Part shown: piece by piece, positions 46,500-55,057 of the stretch
Numbering within the stretch: the stretch's first letter is position 1
Layout: each line of letters opens with the position of its first letter
Assembly (NCBI RefSeq): GCF_004799515.1
Contig: NZ_SSMX01000021.1
Span: 1 to 64,000, forward strand
Reading direction: 5' to 3'
DNA: 64,000 nt
From: Phenylobacterium sp.
GTDB lineage: Bacteria > Pseudomonadota > Alphaproteobacteria > Caulobacterales > Caulobacteraceae
Notes under the pieces: model-generated
Seen by the model: the letters and a program-made list of their open reading frames with translations, nothing else
Told to the model about the DNA's origin: nothing
Databases searched by the model: none
Made by a program: the position numbers and the translations under genes

Positions 46500-47936
46500 T
46501 CAGCTGGCGCGCGCCGCGATGTTCTCCCCGGGGCCGCCCAGCACCTCGATCCCGGCCGCGTAGTCCCGCGATTCCAGCGCCTCGAGCTCCTGGCGGATCT
46601 CACTCTGCCGCTGGGCGGTGAGCTTGTAGCCGATCAGGCAGGCCGACCCGATGACCACCAGGATGATCGGGGCGAAGACGTAGCACATCTCCAGCCCCCG
46701 GATGGCTTCGGGCGTGTTGTGATAGCCGGGCTTGGCGACGAAGCCGACCATGTCGAGGATCGGATAGATGATGGTCACCGCCAGGGACGACCCCAGCTTC
46801 TGGGTCAGGGTGACCAGGGCGTAGAGGACGCCGGCCCGCTCCTGGCCGGTCTCCAGCCGAAGCTGGTCGGCCACGTCGGCGACCATGGCGCGGATCAGGA
46901 CGATGAAGGCCGACCCGCAGAAGCCGACCGAGAACATGCTGACGAAGGTCGGCCAGAACAGGCCCGCCGGGATCAGCATCAGGATGGTCTGGGTGATCGC
47001 ATAGCCGAGGCCGGCCAGTTGCACGGTGCGGTGCTTGCCCAGGCGCTGGGCGACCTTGGCCCAGACCGGCGCGCCGACGATGCCGGACGCGCCGTAGGGG
47101 ATCAGGAGGATGCTCACCAGCCCGAGCTCGAAGCCCTTCGCCTCGTGGAAGAAGAACAGGTAGATCGGCGCGCTGGCGCCGGGCCCCAGGATCAGGAACA
47201 GGTCGGCCAGGACCAGGCGGAACATCGAGGGATTGGTGATGACCGCCAGATAGTCCTTCAGCGTCGTGCGATCCTTGCGGGCCACCGGCGCCGTGCGTTC
47301 CGGCGTCGACAACAGCGTGATCAGGACGGCGACGGTGGCCGCCACGATGATGATCCAGCCGATGGTCGGGATGCTGTTGGGGTCCGCCGGCTTGATCTTG
47401 CCGTGGGTGATCAGCGGCAGGGCGCTAATCATCGAGGAGCCGAAGACGCCGATGCCCAGCATCCAGCCGAACATCCGCGAGCGCTCGTTGTACTTGCCGC
47501 TCAGCGCCGCCGCCCAGGCCGAGTGGCCAAGCACCAGCATCGAGTAGGCGATGTAGAGCAGGATGTACCAAGTGAAGAGGTAGCTGGCGTCCACGCCCGT
47601 CGGCGGGTTGAACACCTTGTAGACCGCCACCCACAGCACCGGCAGGCCGGCGACGAACCACGGGCGATAGCGGCCGAACGGCGTCTTGGTGATGTCCATG
47701 AGCCAGCCGAGGAAGAGGTCGACGCCCAGGTCGGCCAGCCGCAGCGCCCCGATGGTCAGGCCGATGGCGGTCAGCGAGATGCCCATCTTGCCGGCGTAGA
47801 AGGGCGGCAGGTAGGTCGAGAGCATGCCGACGAGGAGGTAGGCCGGGATGCTGCCGGCGGAAAATGCGAGCAAACGCGGAAGGGGCATGCGGCCGTCGGC
47901 CGTTCCGGAACGGACTGTCCCCGAATGTAGGGTCAC
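46500..47936 (-). CDS. MFS transporter, GPH (glycoside-pentoside-hexuronide) type
   Basis: The roughly 478-residue protein has twelve hydrophobic helices with GPH landmarks LADLGVDLFLGWLMDITKTPFGRYRPWFVAG and a second-half repeat near GAPVWAKVAQRLGKHRTV. The family imports sugars or conjugates with cations. The GTG at 47936 is preceded by AGGGAG; the track start at 47963 is less likely. A paralogue follows upstream on the same strand at 48042-49475. Confidence 0.8.
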   Translation of the reverse strand: MTLHSGTVRSGTADGRMPLPRLLAFSAGSIPAYLLVGMLSTYLPPFYAGKMGISLTAIGLTIGALRLADLGVDLFLGWLMDITKTPFGRYRPWFVAGLPVLWVAVYKVFNPPTGVDASYLFTWYILLYIAYSMLVLGHSAWAAALSGKYNERSRMFGWMLGIGVFGSSMISALPLITHGKIKPADPNSIPTIGWIIIVAATVAVLITLLSTPERTAPVARKDRTTLKDYLAVITNPSMFRLVLADLFLILGPGASAPIYLFFFHEAKGFELGLVSILLIPYGASGIVGAPVWAKVAQRLGKHRTVQLAGLGYAITQTILMLIPAGLFWPTFVSMFSVGFCGSAFIVLIRAMVADVADQLRLETGQERAGVLYALVTLTQKLGSSLAVTIIYPILDMVGFVAKPGYHNTPEAIRGLEMCYVFAPIILVVIGSACLIGYKLTAQRQSEIRQELEALESRDYAAGIEVLGGPGENIAARAS

Positions 47937-48041
47937 TGAACGTCTCCCTAAATCAATGGTCACCCTCTTTTGGGGTGCTTATGTGAGCAGGAGAGACCAC
48001 AGACTGCCGGACGCGCAAGGGCTTTCGGACCGGGCGGGCGG

Positions 48042-49475
48042 TCACGGACCGGTGACAAGGGTCTCGCCCGGCGAGGCCGAAAGGCTCTCCACCACGGGGC
48101 TTTCGCCATAGACGGCGTCGCGGGCGTCGAGCTGGCGGCGGATGTCGGCGTGGCGCTCGGCGGAGAGTTTGTAGCCCACGAAGCAGGCCCCCGCGATCAT
48201 CACGAAGACGATCGGGCCGATGGTGTAGGCGAGCTCCAGGCCCAGGATCTGGCGGGGGCCGTTCACCGCGTGCTCGGCGGGATTGTAGCCGACCAGGGAC
48301 AGGACCCAGAAGGTCAGGGTGACGGCCAGGGCGCCGGCCATCTTGCTGGAGCCGCTGGTCAGCGCATAGAGCAGGCCGATCTGCTGCTGGCCGTTCTCCA
48401 GCCGGATCTCGTCGCCCACGTCGGCGGTGATCGAGCGGATCATCACGATGGAGCCTGCGGCGAACGCGCCCGCCACCAGCATCGTCGGGGCGGCGATCCA
48501 GAAGCTGGCCCTGGGCGACAGGAAGATCACGATCAGCATCAGCGAATAGCCGGTGGTGGTGACCATCAGCGCGCGGTGCTTGTTGATGCGGTTGGCGAGC
48601 CAGGCGGTCAGCGGCGCGCCGATCAGGCCGGCCGCCAGGTAGATCACCAGCAGGCCATTGGCTGCTGAGGTGGAGAAGCCGCGGCTGTCGGTGAAGAAGA
48701 ACAGGTAGAGCGCGCTCATCCAGCCGGGGCCCAGGATGACGAAGAAGTCGGCCGCCAGGATGCGCAGCACATTGGGCCGAGCCAGCAGGCGCGCGTAGTC
48801 GCTGAGCCGCACCTGGGCCTCGGGCGCGCGCCCCACCGGCTCCGGCGTGCGCAGGGTGACGAGCGCGATGACCAGGGGCGACATGATCACCAGGAACCAG
48901 CCCACCGCCTGGATGCCCTGGGCGTCGGTCTTGTGCTGCAATTGGGCGGTGAGGATCGGGATCACCAGGACGGCGACGGCGCCAAGGGTGCCCAGGCCCT
49001 GCAGGGCGCCGAAGATCCGCGAGCGCTGGGTGTAGCTGGCGGCCAGCATCGCCGCCCAGGCGTTGGCCGCCAGCAACAGGAACGACATGCCGAGGTACAT
49101 GATCAGCAGCCAGACCAGCAGGTAGGTCCCGCTCGCGCCCACCGGCGCCTCGTACATCATGTAGATGGCGACCATCAGCACCGGCGCGCCCAGCATCATC
49201 CACGGCCGGTAGCGGCCGAGCGGCGTGCGCGTGCGGTCCATCACCAGGCCCAGCAAGGGGTCCAGCGGGATGTCGATCAGCCGCACCAGGCCGAACACCG
49301 CCCCGACCGCCAGGCCCAGGCCGATGTGGCGGGCGAAGTAGTTCGGCACCTGCACCGCGACGGAGGTGTTGAGCGCGGCGAACGGCAGGTAGCAGCAGGC
49401 GAAGGTCAGGACCGAGGCCAGCGACAGCTCACCGGGCGCCGCGGATTTCCCCGTGGGCGATGGGGCCTGGGACAA
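48042..49475 (-). CDS. MFS transporter, GPH type (paralogue of neighbour)
   Basis: The 477-residue twelve-helix transporter shares the pattern LVRLIDIPLDPLLGLVMDRTRTPLGRYRPWMMLGAP and IGAPLTAWLANRINKHRALMV with the adjacent gene. It starts at TTG, supported by a strong AGGAGG 6 nt upstream. The substrate is unknown. Tandem placement suggests duplication followed by divergence. No glycosidase or sugar catabolic gene is beside it. Confidence 0.82.
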   Translation of the reverse strand: MSQAPSPTGKSAAPGELSLASVLTFACCYLPFAALNTSVAVQVPNYFARHIGLGLAVGAVFGLVRLIDIPLDPLLGLVMDRTRTPLGRYRPWMMLGAPVLMVAIYMMYEAPVGASGTYLLVWLLIMYLGMSFLLLAANAWAAMLAASYTQRSRIFGALQGLGTLGAVAVLVIPILTAQLQHKTDAQGIQAVGWFLVIMSPLVIALVTLRTPEPVGRAPEAQVRLSDYARLLARPNVLRILAADFFVILGPGWMSALYLFFFTDSRGFSTSAANGLLVIYLAAGLIGAPLTAWLANRINKHRALMVTTTGYSLMLIVIFLSPRASFWIAAPTMLVAGAFAAGSIVMIRSITADVGDEIRLENGQQQIGLLYALTSGSSKMAGALAVTLTFWVLSLVGYNPAEHAVNGPRQILGLELAYTIGPIVFVMIAGACFVGYKLSAERHADIRRQLDARDAVYGESPVVESLSASPGETLVTGP

Positions 49476-49577
49476 CGCGATCCTCCTGGTCCGCCACGCC
49501 TCTGGCGGGCGCGATCAGGAGGCAAGGTTAGCCGTTCCTCCTTGCGGGGGCGCAAGTTGATTCGGCGTAATGCGGAT

Positions 49578-49604
49578 ATCCTCCCCCCCTCGGAGGGGGA
49601 GGAT
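49578..49604. repeat. 10-bp perfect inverted repeat (terminator-like)
   Basis: ATCCTCCCCC and its complement GGGGGAGGAT enclose a 7-bp loop just after the SDR stop codon on the minus strand. It lacks a T-run. The CCTCCCC/GGGGAGG composition matches the ends of the 9.1-kb nested repeat. Confidence 0.6.
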
Positions 49605-49609
49605 TTGGT

Positions 49610-50512
49610 TCAGCCGCCCATCAGGCGGAAGAACTTGGCGCTCTGCTCGCCGCCGGCCTGGTAGGCCTGCTGGCCGGCCGGGTCGGTGATCTTGGCCCAG
49701 TTGTCGCGGACCTCTTCGACGGACAGGCCGCCTTCGCCCAGGTAGACGCCCTCGGTCTCGACGATGCGGGCCAGGGCGAAGGCGCCTGCGCCGGCGGTCA
49801 GGATGCAACCGGTGGGCGCCTCGTCCGAGCAGAGGAAGACCACGCCAGGGGTCACGTACTCCGGCTTCAGCCGCTCCAGGATGGCGGGCGGCATCAGGTT
49901 CTCGGTCATCCGGGTGGCGGCCACCGGAGCGATGGCGTTGACGTGGATGTTGTTCTTCTGGCCCTCGAGCTTCAGCGTGTTCATGAAGCCGATGATGCCG
50001 AGCTTGGCCGCGCCGTAGTTCGACTGGCCGAAGTTGCCGTAGAGGCCGGACGACGACGTCGTGCAGACGATGCGGCCGTAATTCTGTTCGCGCATGATCT
50101 CCCAGACCGCCTTGGCGGGCTTCACCGTGCCCATCAGGTGGACGCCGAGCACGAACTCGAAGTCGGCGATCTCCATCTTGGCGAAGGTCTTGTCGCGCAG
50201 CACCCCGGCGTTGGCGACCAGGACGTCGATGCGGCCCCAGGCGTCCATGGCCTGCTTGACCATCAGGGCGACGCCGGCGTCGTCGGTGACCGAGCTGCCG
50301 TTGGCGATGGCCTCGCCGCCCAGGGCCTTGATCTCGTCGACGACCCTGTGGCTGGCCTCCGAGCCGCCGCCGGAGCCGTCCATGGAGCCGCCCAGGTCGT
50401 TGACCACCACCTTGGCCCCGCGCCGGGCGAGCTCGAGCGCATGCTGGCGGCCGAGGCCCCCGCCAGCGCCGGTGACGATGGCCACTTTGCCGTCGAAGCG
50501 GATGTCCGCCAT
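49610..50512 (-). CDS. SDR-family dehydrogenase, MFE/hydroxyacyl-CoA dehydrogenase-like
   Basis: The 300-residue protein has the NAD-binding GKVAIVTGAGGGLGRQHALELARRGAKVVVNDLGG, NAG in VLVANAGVLRD, and the catalytic set S..YGAAK in TTSSSGLYGNFGQSNYGAAKLG. The VVNDLGG stretch and the overall pattern are like the 3-hydroxyacyl-CoA dehydrogenase part of multifunctional beta-oxidation enzymes. Substrate probably acyl-CoA, by inference. The start at 50512 follows GAGGACTTCTC; the longer track start is not needed. Confidence 0.85.
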   Translation of the reverse strand: MADIRFDGKVAIVTGAGGGLGRQHALELARRGAKVVVNDLGGSMDGSGGGSEASHRVVDEIKALGGEAIANGSSVTDDAGVALMVKQAMDAWGRIDVLVANAGVLRDKTFAKMEIADFEFVLGVHLMGTVKPAKAVWEIMREQNYGRIVCTTSSSGLYGNFGQSNYGAAKLGIIGFMNTLKLEGQKNNIHVNAIAPVAATRMTENLMPPAILERLKPEYVTPGVVFLCSDEAPTGCILTAGAGAFALARIVETEGVYLGEGGLSVEEVRDNWAKITDPAGQQAYQAGGEQSAKFFRLMGG

Positions 50513-50644
50513 GAGAAGTCCTCTCTGGATAAGCCCGCGGGCCCGCGCAGATGCGGGGCCTCGAATTCGGCGGCGGTTTTGCGGGCTCACGGCAGAGGCG
50601 TCAAGGCGCGGCTGGCGTTGCTCGCCGCCCCGAAACCCAGAGTG

Positions 50645-50681
50645 GGCCTCCTCCGCCCGCTGGCGGAAGGCGGAGGAGGCC
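50645..50681. terminator. 13-bp perfect stem hairpin after the exporter operon
   Basis: GGCCTCCTCCGCC and its complement form a perfect 13-bp stem with an 11-nt loop, 13 bp beyond the stop of the HlyD-like gene. No T-run follows, so its role as a terminator is likely but not certain. Confidence 0.6.
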
Positions 50682-50693
50682 AGCGGACCTAGC

Positions 50694-51668
50694 CTATCCC
50701 ACTGCAGGCGGGGTGGTTTGCGCCTGCTGCTGGGTCCGCATGAATTTGACCAGCACCCGCTGGCCGATCAGGAAGGGCGCGTCGGTGGCGCCGACCACCA
50801 CCTCGACGACGCGCTCGTCGGTCTTTTCGGTCGGGTCGTCCGACTGCAGCTTGCGCGCCCCGAACACCTCGGCCCGGCGCAGCACCTTGCCGGTGAAGAC
50901 CCGCGTCGGGTCGGCTTCCGGCGAGAGCTGCACGGTCTGGCCGATCTCGACGAAGGGCAGGGAGCTCTCGGTGATCTCGGCGCGCACGATGCGGCTGGAC
51001 TTGGGCTCGAGGTCGAACATGTTGGAGACGTTCAGCGTCGAGGCGCCGGCGCCGGGGTTGGCGTAGCGGCGCACGATCCGCCCGTCGGCCGGGGCGCGGA
51101 TGATGGTGAGTTCCTGGTTGTACTTGGCCTGGCTGAGCTTGGCCTGGGCGGTGGCGATGGCGGCGTTCTGCGCCTCCAGGCTGGCCTCGGCGCCGCGGAT
51201 GGCGTCCTGCGCCTGATCCACCGACTGGCGGGAGATGAACTGCTTGTCGATCAGGCCCTGGACGCGGCCGAATTCGCGCTTGGCGGTGGAGATCTGCACC
51301 TGCAGCAGGGCGACCTGGGCCTGGGCCTGGCGCAGTTCGGCCTCGGCCTCCATGGCCTGCAGGCGAGGCTGCTCGTCCTCCAGGCGGGCCAGCACCTGGC
51401 CCTTCTTCACGTCGTCGCCTTCCTGGACGTTGACGTCCTCGACCACGCCGGAGGTGCGGGCGGCGACCTGGATCATGCCGCCTTCCACGTCGGCCTTGCC
51501 GTTGGCGATGGCGACGTAGGGGCTCTTGGGCGCGGACGCGGCGGCGGCCTTGGCCTGCTCGGCCTTCTTGGCGTTGGCCTGGTGCGACATGAAGAGGCCG
51601 CCGCCGGCCGCGAGCGCGACGAGCACGACGGCGATCCAGACGAAACGGTTGCGGAGAAAGGCGAACAT
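50694..51668 (-). CDS. HlyD/DevB-like membrane fusion protein
   Basis: The 324-residue protein has an N-terminal membrane anchor (FVWIAVVLVALAAGGGLFM), a lipoyl half-motif (IQVAARTSGVVEDVNVQEGDDVKKGQVLARLEDEQ), a long coiled coil (about 90-190) and a second half-motif (TIIRAPADGRIVRRYANPGA). It should link an inner-membrane ABC exporter to the outer membrane. The gene order permease-ATPase-fusion protein, all minus strand, resembles DevBCA systems. Confidence 0.85.
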   Translation of the reverse strand: MFAFLRNRFVWIAVVLVALAAGGGLFMSHQANAKKAEQAKAAAASAPKSPYVAIANGKADVEGGMIQVAARTSGVVEDVNVQEGDDVKKGQVLARLEDEQPRLQAMEAEAELRQAQAQVALLQVQISTAKREFGRVQGLIDKQFISRQSVDQAQDAIRGAEASLEAQNAAIATAQAKLSQAKYNQELTIIRAPADGRIVRRYANPGAGASTLNVSNMFDLEPKSSRIVRAEITESSLPFVEIGQTVQLSPEADPTRVFTGKVLRRAEVFGARKLQSDDPTEKTDERVVEVVVGATDAPFLIGQRVLVKFMRTQQQAQTTPPAVG

Positions 51669-51678
51669 GACGGTGTCC

Positions 51679-52434
51679 TCAGGCCTCGACGAGTTCGGGG
51701 CGGTGGTGAAGGGGATCGGCGGGGGCCTCGGCGCGGTCGACCCGGTGGTCGTCCAGGATGTGGCCGTCCTCAATGTGGATGATGCGGTCGGCGTAGGCCT
51801 CCAGCCGCGGGTCGTGGGTCACGCAGATCACGGCCGCGCCATGGCTCTTGGCGGCGCGCTGCAGGAGACGGATGACGATCTGGCCGTTTTCGCCGTCGAG
51901 CGCGCTGGTGGGCTCGTCGGCGAACAGGAGCTGGGGCTGTTTGGCCAGGGCCCGGGCGATGGCGACGCGCTGCTTCTCGCCGCCCGACATCTCGGCGGGG
52001 CGCGAGTTCATGCGCATCTCCAGGCCCACTTCGGCCAGGGCGTCAGCGGCGCGGCGGCGGGCGTCGCGCTTAGGGACGCCCTGGTACTTGAGCACGATCT
52101 CCACCTGCTGCAGGGCGGTGAGGGCCGAGAACAGGTTGAAGCCCTGGAAGATGAAGCCGCAGTGGTCGAGCCGGAAGCGGTCGATGCGGTTCTGGCGCAG
52201 GCCCCAGAGGTCCTGGCCCAGCGCGCTCACCTGGCCCTCGTCGGGCTTCAGGAGGCCCGACAGCGCCGCGACCAGGGTCGACTTGCCCGAGCCCGAGGGG
52301 CCCATGACCATGGTCACGTCGCCGTGCAGGGCGTCGAAGTCGACCCGCTTCAGCACCTCGATATGGGTGCGGCCGGTCTTGAAGCGCTTGTAGAGGCCGT
52401 GCGCCTTGATGGCGTGTTCGCTGGCAGAGCTCAT
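51679..52434 (-). CDS. ABC transporter ATPase, LolD/MacB/DevA-like
   Basis: The 251-residue ATPase has Walker A MGPSGSGKSTLVAALSGL, the Q-loop FIFQGFNLFSALTAL, signature MSGGEKQRVAIARALAKQPQLLFADEPTSALD, and switch histidine in VICVTHDPRLEAYADRI. It belongs to the MacB/LolD branch that drives extrusion or lipid transfer. Its start overlaps the permease stop (ATGA), and the fusion-protein gene follows 10 bp later. Confidence 0.92.
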   Translation of the reverse strand: MSSASEHAIKAHGLYKRFKTGRTHIEVLKRVDFDALHGDVTMVMGPSGSGKSTLVAALSGLLKPDEGQVSALGQDLWGLRQNRIDRFRLDHCGFIFQGFNLFSALTALQQVEIVLKYQGVPKRDARRRAADALAEVGLEMRMNSRPAEMSGGEKQRVAIARALAKQPQLLFADEPTSALDGENGQIVIRLLQRAAKSHGAAVICVTHDPRLEAYADRIIHIEDGHILDDHRVDRAEAPADPLHHRPELVEA

Positions 52435-53573
52435 CGCAGCAGGTCCGCAGGTTGGCTTCTCTTCAGCACGCCCAGGGAGAACAGTCCCGACAGGACGGAG
52501 ATGACGAGGAGGAGCACGGTGACGGTGATGATCCAGGGCATGGGGAAGCCCATCGGCATGCCCAGGCTCTGGCCCAGCATGTAGACGCCGAAGGTGAAGA
52601 GCGCCGTGGCCAGGAGGCCCGCGACGCCCACCCAGAGCGCCAGCTCCAGGACGATGCGGCTGAGCGAGCCCATAGAGACGCCGAGCGCCCGCAGGCTGGC
52701 GAATTCCTTGATGCTGGCCAGGATCGCGCCGCGCAGGGTCTGCGAGGTGATGCCGACCCCGATCAGCAGGCCCAGGAACAGGGAGAAGCCCAGGAAGATG
52801 CCGATGATCTGCTCGCCCATCAGGGCGCTCTCATTGGCCTTCGAGAGGTCCTCGCGGGTCCAGGCGCGGTAGAGGCCGCCGGACACCTTGTTGAGCTGCT
52901 CCACCACCTGGCGCGCCTGGGTCGGATCGCGCAGGCGCACCATCAGGGGGCCGGTCTTGCCGCCCTTCGCGCCCATGCCCAGGAGATGCATGGTGTCCCG
53001 CGACATGTAGACCGAGGGCTGGTCGACGTTGGGATAGTTCTCCAGCACGCCGCGCACATGGACGGTCTTGCCGCTCAGGGACGCGGTCGCCCCGAGACTG
53101 GTGCCCAGCCGGGGCAGGGCGGTCTTGTCGATCACCACCGCGTAGGGCTCCATCAGCGCCAGGCGGATGGATTCTGGAAAGTCGGTCGGCAGGGTCACCG
53201 AGCCGGGGCGCGGATCGACGTCGAAGGTGTTGACGTAGGTGGTGACGGCCTTCTTGCCGGGCGCGGGCGTGTTGACCCAGCGCGCGCCATCGCCGTCGAG
53301 GCTTTCGACCTCGGCCACCTGCGGGTTCAGGTAGAGCAAGGGCTCGACCCGCTCGGGCAGGGAGTCCGGCCCGGCGTTGATCATGCTCTCGTTCTTGGGC
53401 GCCAGGACCATGATGTCGGCGCGGCTGCGGTCGATGGTGGCGGTGGCGGCCTGGACGATGCCGGTGAACATGCCGACCTGGGCCAGGATCAGCAGGCCGG
53501 AAAAGGCCAGCGCGACCATGGCGGCACTGTAGCGCTTCCATTCGAACAGCAGCGTGGCGAGAGCCAGCGACAT
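52431..53573 (-). CDS. ABC transporter permease, FtsX/DevC-like
   Basis: The 380-residue permease has one N-terminal membrane helix, a large extracytoplasmic loop (about 45-250), and three C-terminal helices (IGIFLGFSLFLGLLIGVGI, LVLVGVAGLLATAL-like, ITVTVLLLVISVLSGLFSLGVL), the FtsX/MacB layout. The N-terminus LATLLFEWKRYSAAMVALAFSGLLILAQVGMF is like DevC permeases. The ATG at 53573 is preceded by GGAGGT; the longer track start lacks one. It heads the three-gene operon. Confidence 0.85.
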   Translation of the reverse strand: MSLALATLLFEWKRYSAAMVALAFSGLLILAQVGMFTGIVQAATATIDRSRADIMVLAPKNESMINAGPDSLPERVEPLLYLNPQVAEVESLDGDGARWVNTPAPGKKAVTTYVNTFDVDPRPGSVTLPTDFPESIRLALMEPYAVVIDKTALPRLGTSLGATASLSGKTVHVRGVLENYPNVDQPSVYMSRDTMHLLGMGAKGGKTGPLMVRLRDPTQARQVVEQLNKVSGGLYRAWTREDLSKANESALMGEQIIGIFLGFSLFLGLLIGVGITSQTLRGAILASIKEFASLRALGVSMGSLSRIVLELALWVGVAGLLATALFTFGVYMLGQSLGMPMGFPMPWIITVTVLLLVISVLSGLFSLGVLKRSQPADLLR

Positions 53574-53771
53574 AACCACCTCCGGGTTGAGCGCGGGAAT
53601 GTCGCCGACCTGCCCGGAGGAGCCAGTTAAATCCCGGTAAGGGAGATCGCCCGGCAAACCCCGCGCAGCCGCAGCCCACGCTCACTTGCAAGGAGACGCG
53701 AGGCGCTACGCCCGGATGCGGCGGGCGGGATTAAACCTTCGTAATCCGGGCGGCGGCGAGCCGAAGCGCGG

Positions 53772-54875
53772 TTATTCGCCGCCTTTGGACTTCTCGGGGA
53801 TCGGTGTGCCGAAGATGCCGGGGCCCATGGTGGGCTTGATTCCCTGGGCCTCCTGCTGGCGCGCGCCGCCCAGGATGCCGGCCATGGCGTAGTTGCCTTC
53901 GTGGCAGGCGTATTCGAACACCCGGTCCTTGCGCCCGTTCAGGCTCTCCTCGGCCTTCCAGGTCTGGGTGTAGTAGACCGGGTCCTCGACCTGGAACTGG
54001 TAGAAGATCTGGGTCGGCGAGGTGCGGGTGAAGCGCTCAGTGACCCGCGCCTTCTCGGAGAGGTAGATCGGCCCGGTCCGGCCCTCTTCCGGGTTCACGT
54101 TGACGGTGTCGACCACCAGGGTCTCGCCCTCCCACCAGCCGACGCTGTCGCCGAGCCAGGCGGTCATCACCGCGGGGCGGTGGTGGGCGAGCGCCGTCGC
54201 CTTGTCCTTGAACAGCGGGATGACCCGGGCGTCGTGGACCATCTCCACCTCGATCACCACGGCGTCAGGCGTCTCCACGATCTGATAGTTGTTGTTGTAG
54301 ATGGTGTTCAGCATGCCCGGCCCGCCGGCGCCGGTGAAGCCGATCAGGCACCGCTCGGACACCGGCAGGTACTCCGGCCCCGCGAACAGGTTCTTGGCCC
54401 GGTCGCTGCGGTAGTCGGCCAGCAGCGTCTTGCCGGCGTCGGACAACGGCAGCTGGCCGTTGGCCGGCTCGACGATCCAGGACGTGCGGAACTCGCCCTT
54501 CACGTTGGCCAGGCTCATGCCCGGGTCGATCCAGAAGGTGTTGTAGCCGCGGTCGCTGTTGCCGTCCTTCAGGAGGTTGTCGTTGAAGTTAGAAGGACCT
54601 TCCTCGGCCGCGGCCAGCTTCTCGAAGGGGCTGTCCTTGGCGAGCTTGGCGGCCTCGTCCTTGTCCACCACCAGCTTCGCGACGCCGGGGCTGCGGGTGA
54701 GGTTGGTCACAGAGGCGTTGGACCAGACGCCGGTGAGGTCCGGCCGGCCGTAGCCGGTGCGCGGCGCGAGATAGGGCTTGGCCTTGGCGGGCTGCGCCGG
54801 CGGGTCGGCGGCCTGGGCCGCGCCCACGATCCCCAAAGCCAACGCCCATACGACAACGGAGACGCCGTTCCTCAT
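53772..54875 (-). CDS. exported protein of unknown function
   Basis: The 367-residue protein has a signal peptide ending AQA (GVSVVVWALALGIVGAAQA), then a mature part with PDLTGVWSNASVTNLTR near the start and EYACHEGNYAMAGILGGARQ near the end. It resembles a large family of exported proteins common in Caulobacterales and sphingomonads, with no assigned function. No catalytic motif is evident. It is probably periplasmic or secreted. It stands alone between the exporter operon and the nucleoside transporter. Confidence 0.75.
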   Translation of the reverse strand: MRNGVSVVVWALALGIVGAAQAADPPAQPAKAKPYLAPRTGYGRPDLTGVWSNASVTNLTRSPGVAKLVVDKDEAAKLAKDSPFEKLAAAEEGPSNFNDNLLKDGNSDRGYNTFWIDPGMSLANVKGEFRTSWIVEPANGQLPLSDAGKTLLADYRSDRAKNLFAGPEYLPVSERCLIGFTGAGGPGMLNTIYNNNYQIVETPDAVVIEVEMVHDARVIPLFKDKATALAHHRPAVMTAWLGDSVGWWEGETLVVDTVNVNPEEGRTGPIYLSEKARVTERFTRTSPTQIFYQFQVEDPVYYTQTWKAEESLNGRKDRVFEYACHEGNYAMAGILGGARQQEAQGIKPTMGPGIFGTPIPEKSKGGE

Positions 54876-55057
54876 CGTCCTGCTCCCTGTTGCGGGCGTC
54901 CTGACGGTTAGGCCGGCGCCCGTCGTTTTGAGAGAGGGAGTCTAGCAGAACCGGCGCCTTGGCGCAGGCTGCAAACTTGCGCCACCGCCCCAACTGCTCC
55001 TCTATCGGCGGCGGGGGCCGCGAGGGGGAATCGCGGCCGGCGGGGATTAGGTCGTCG

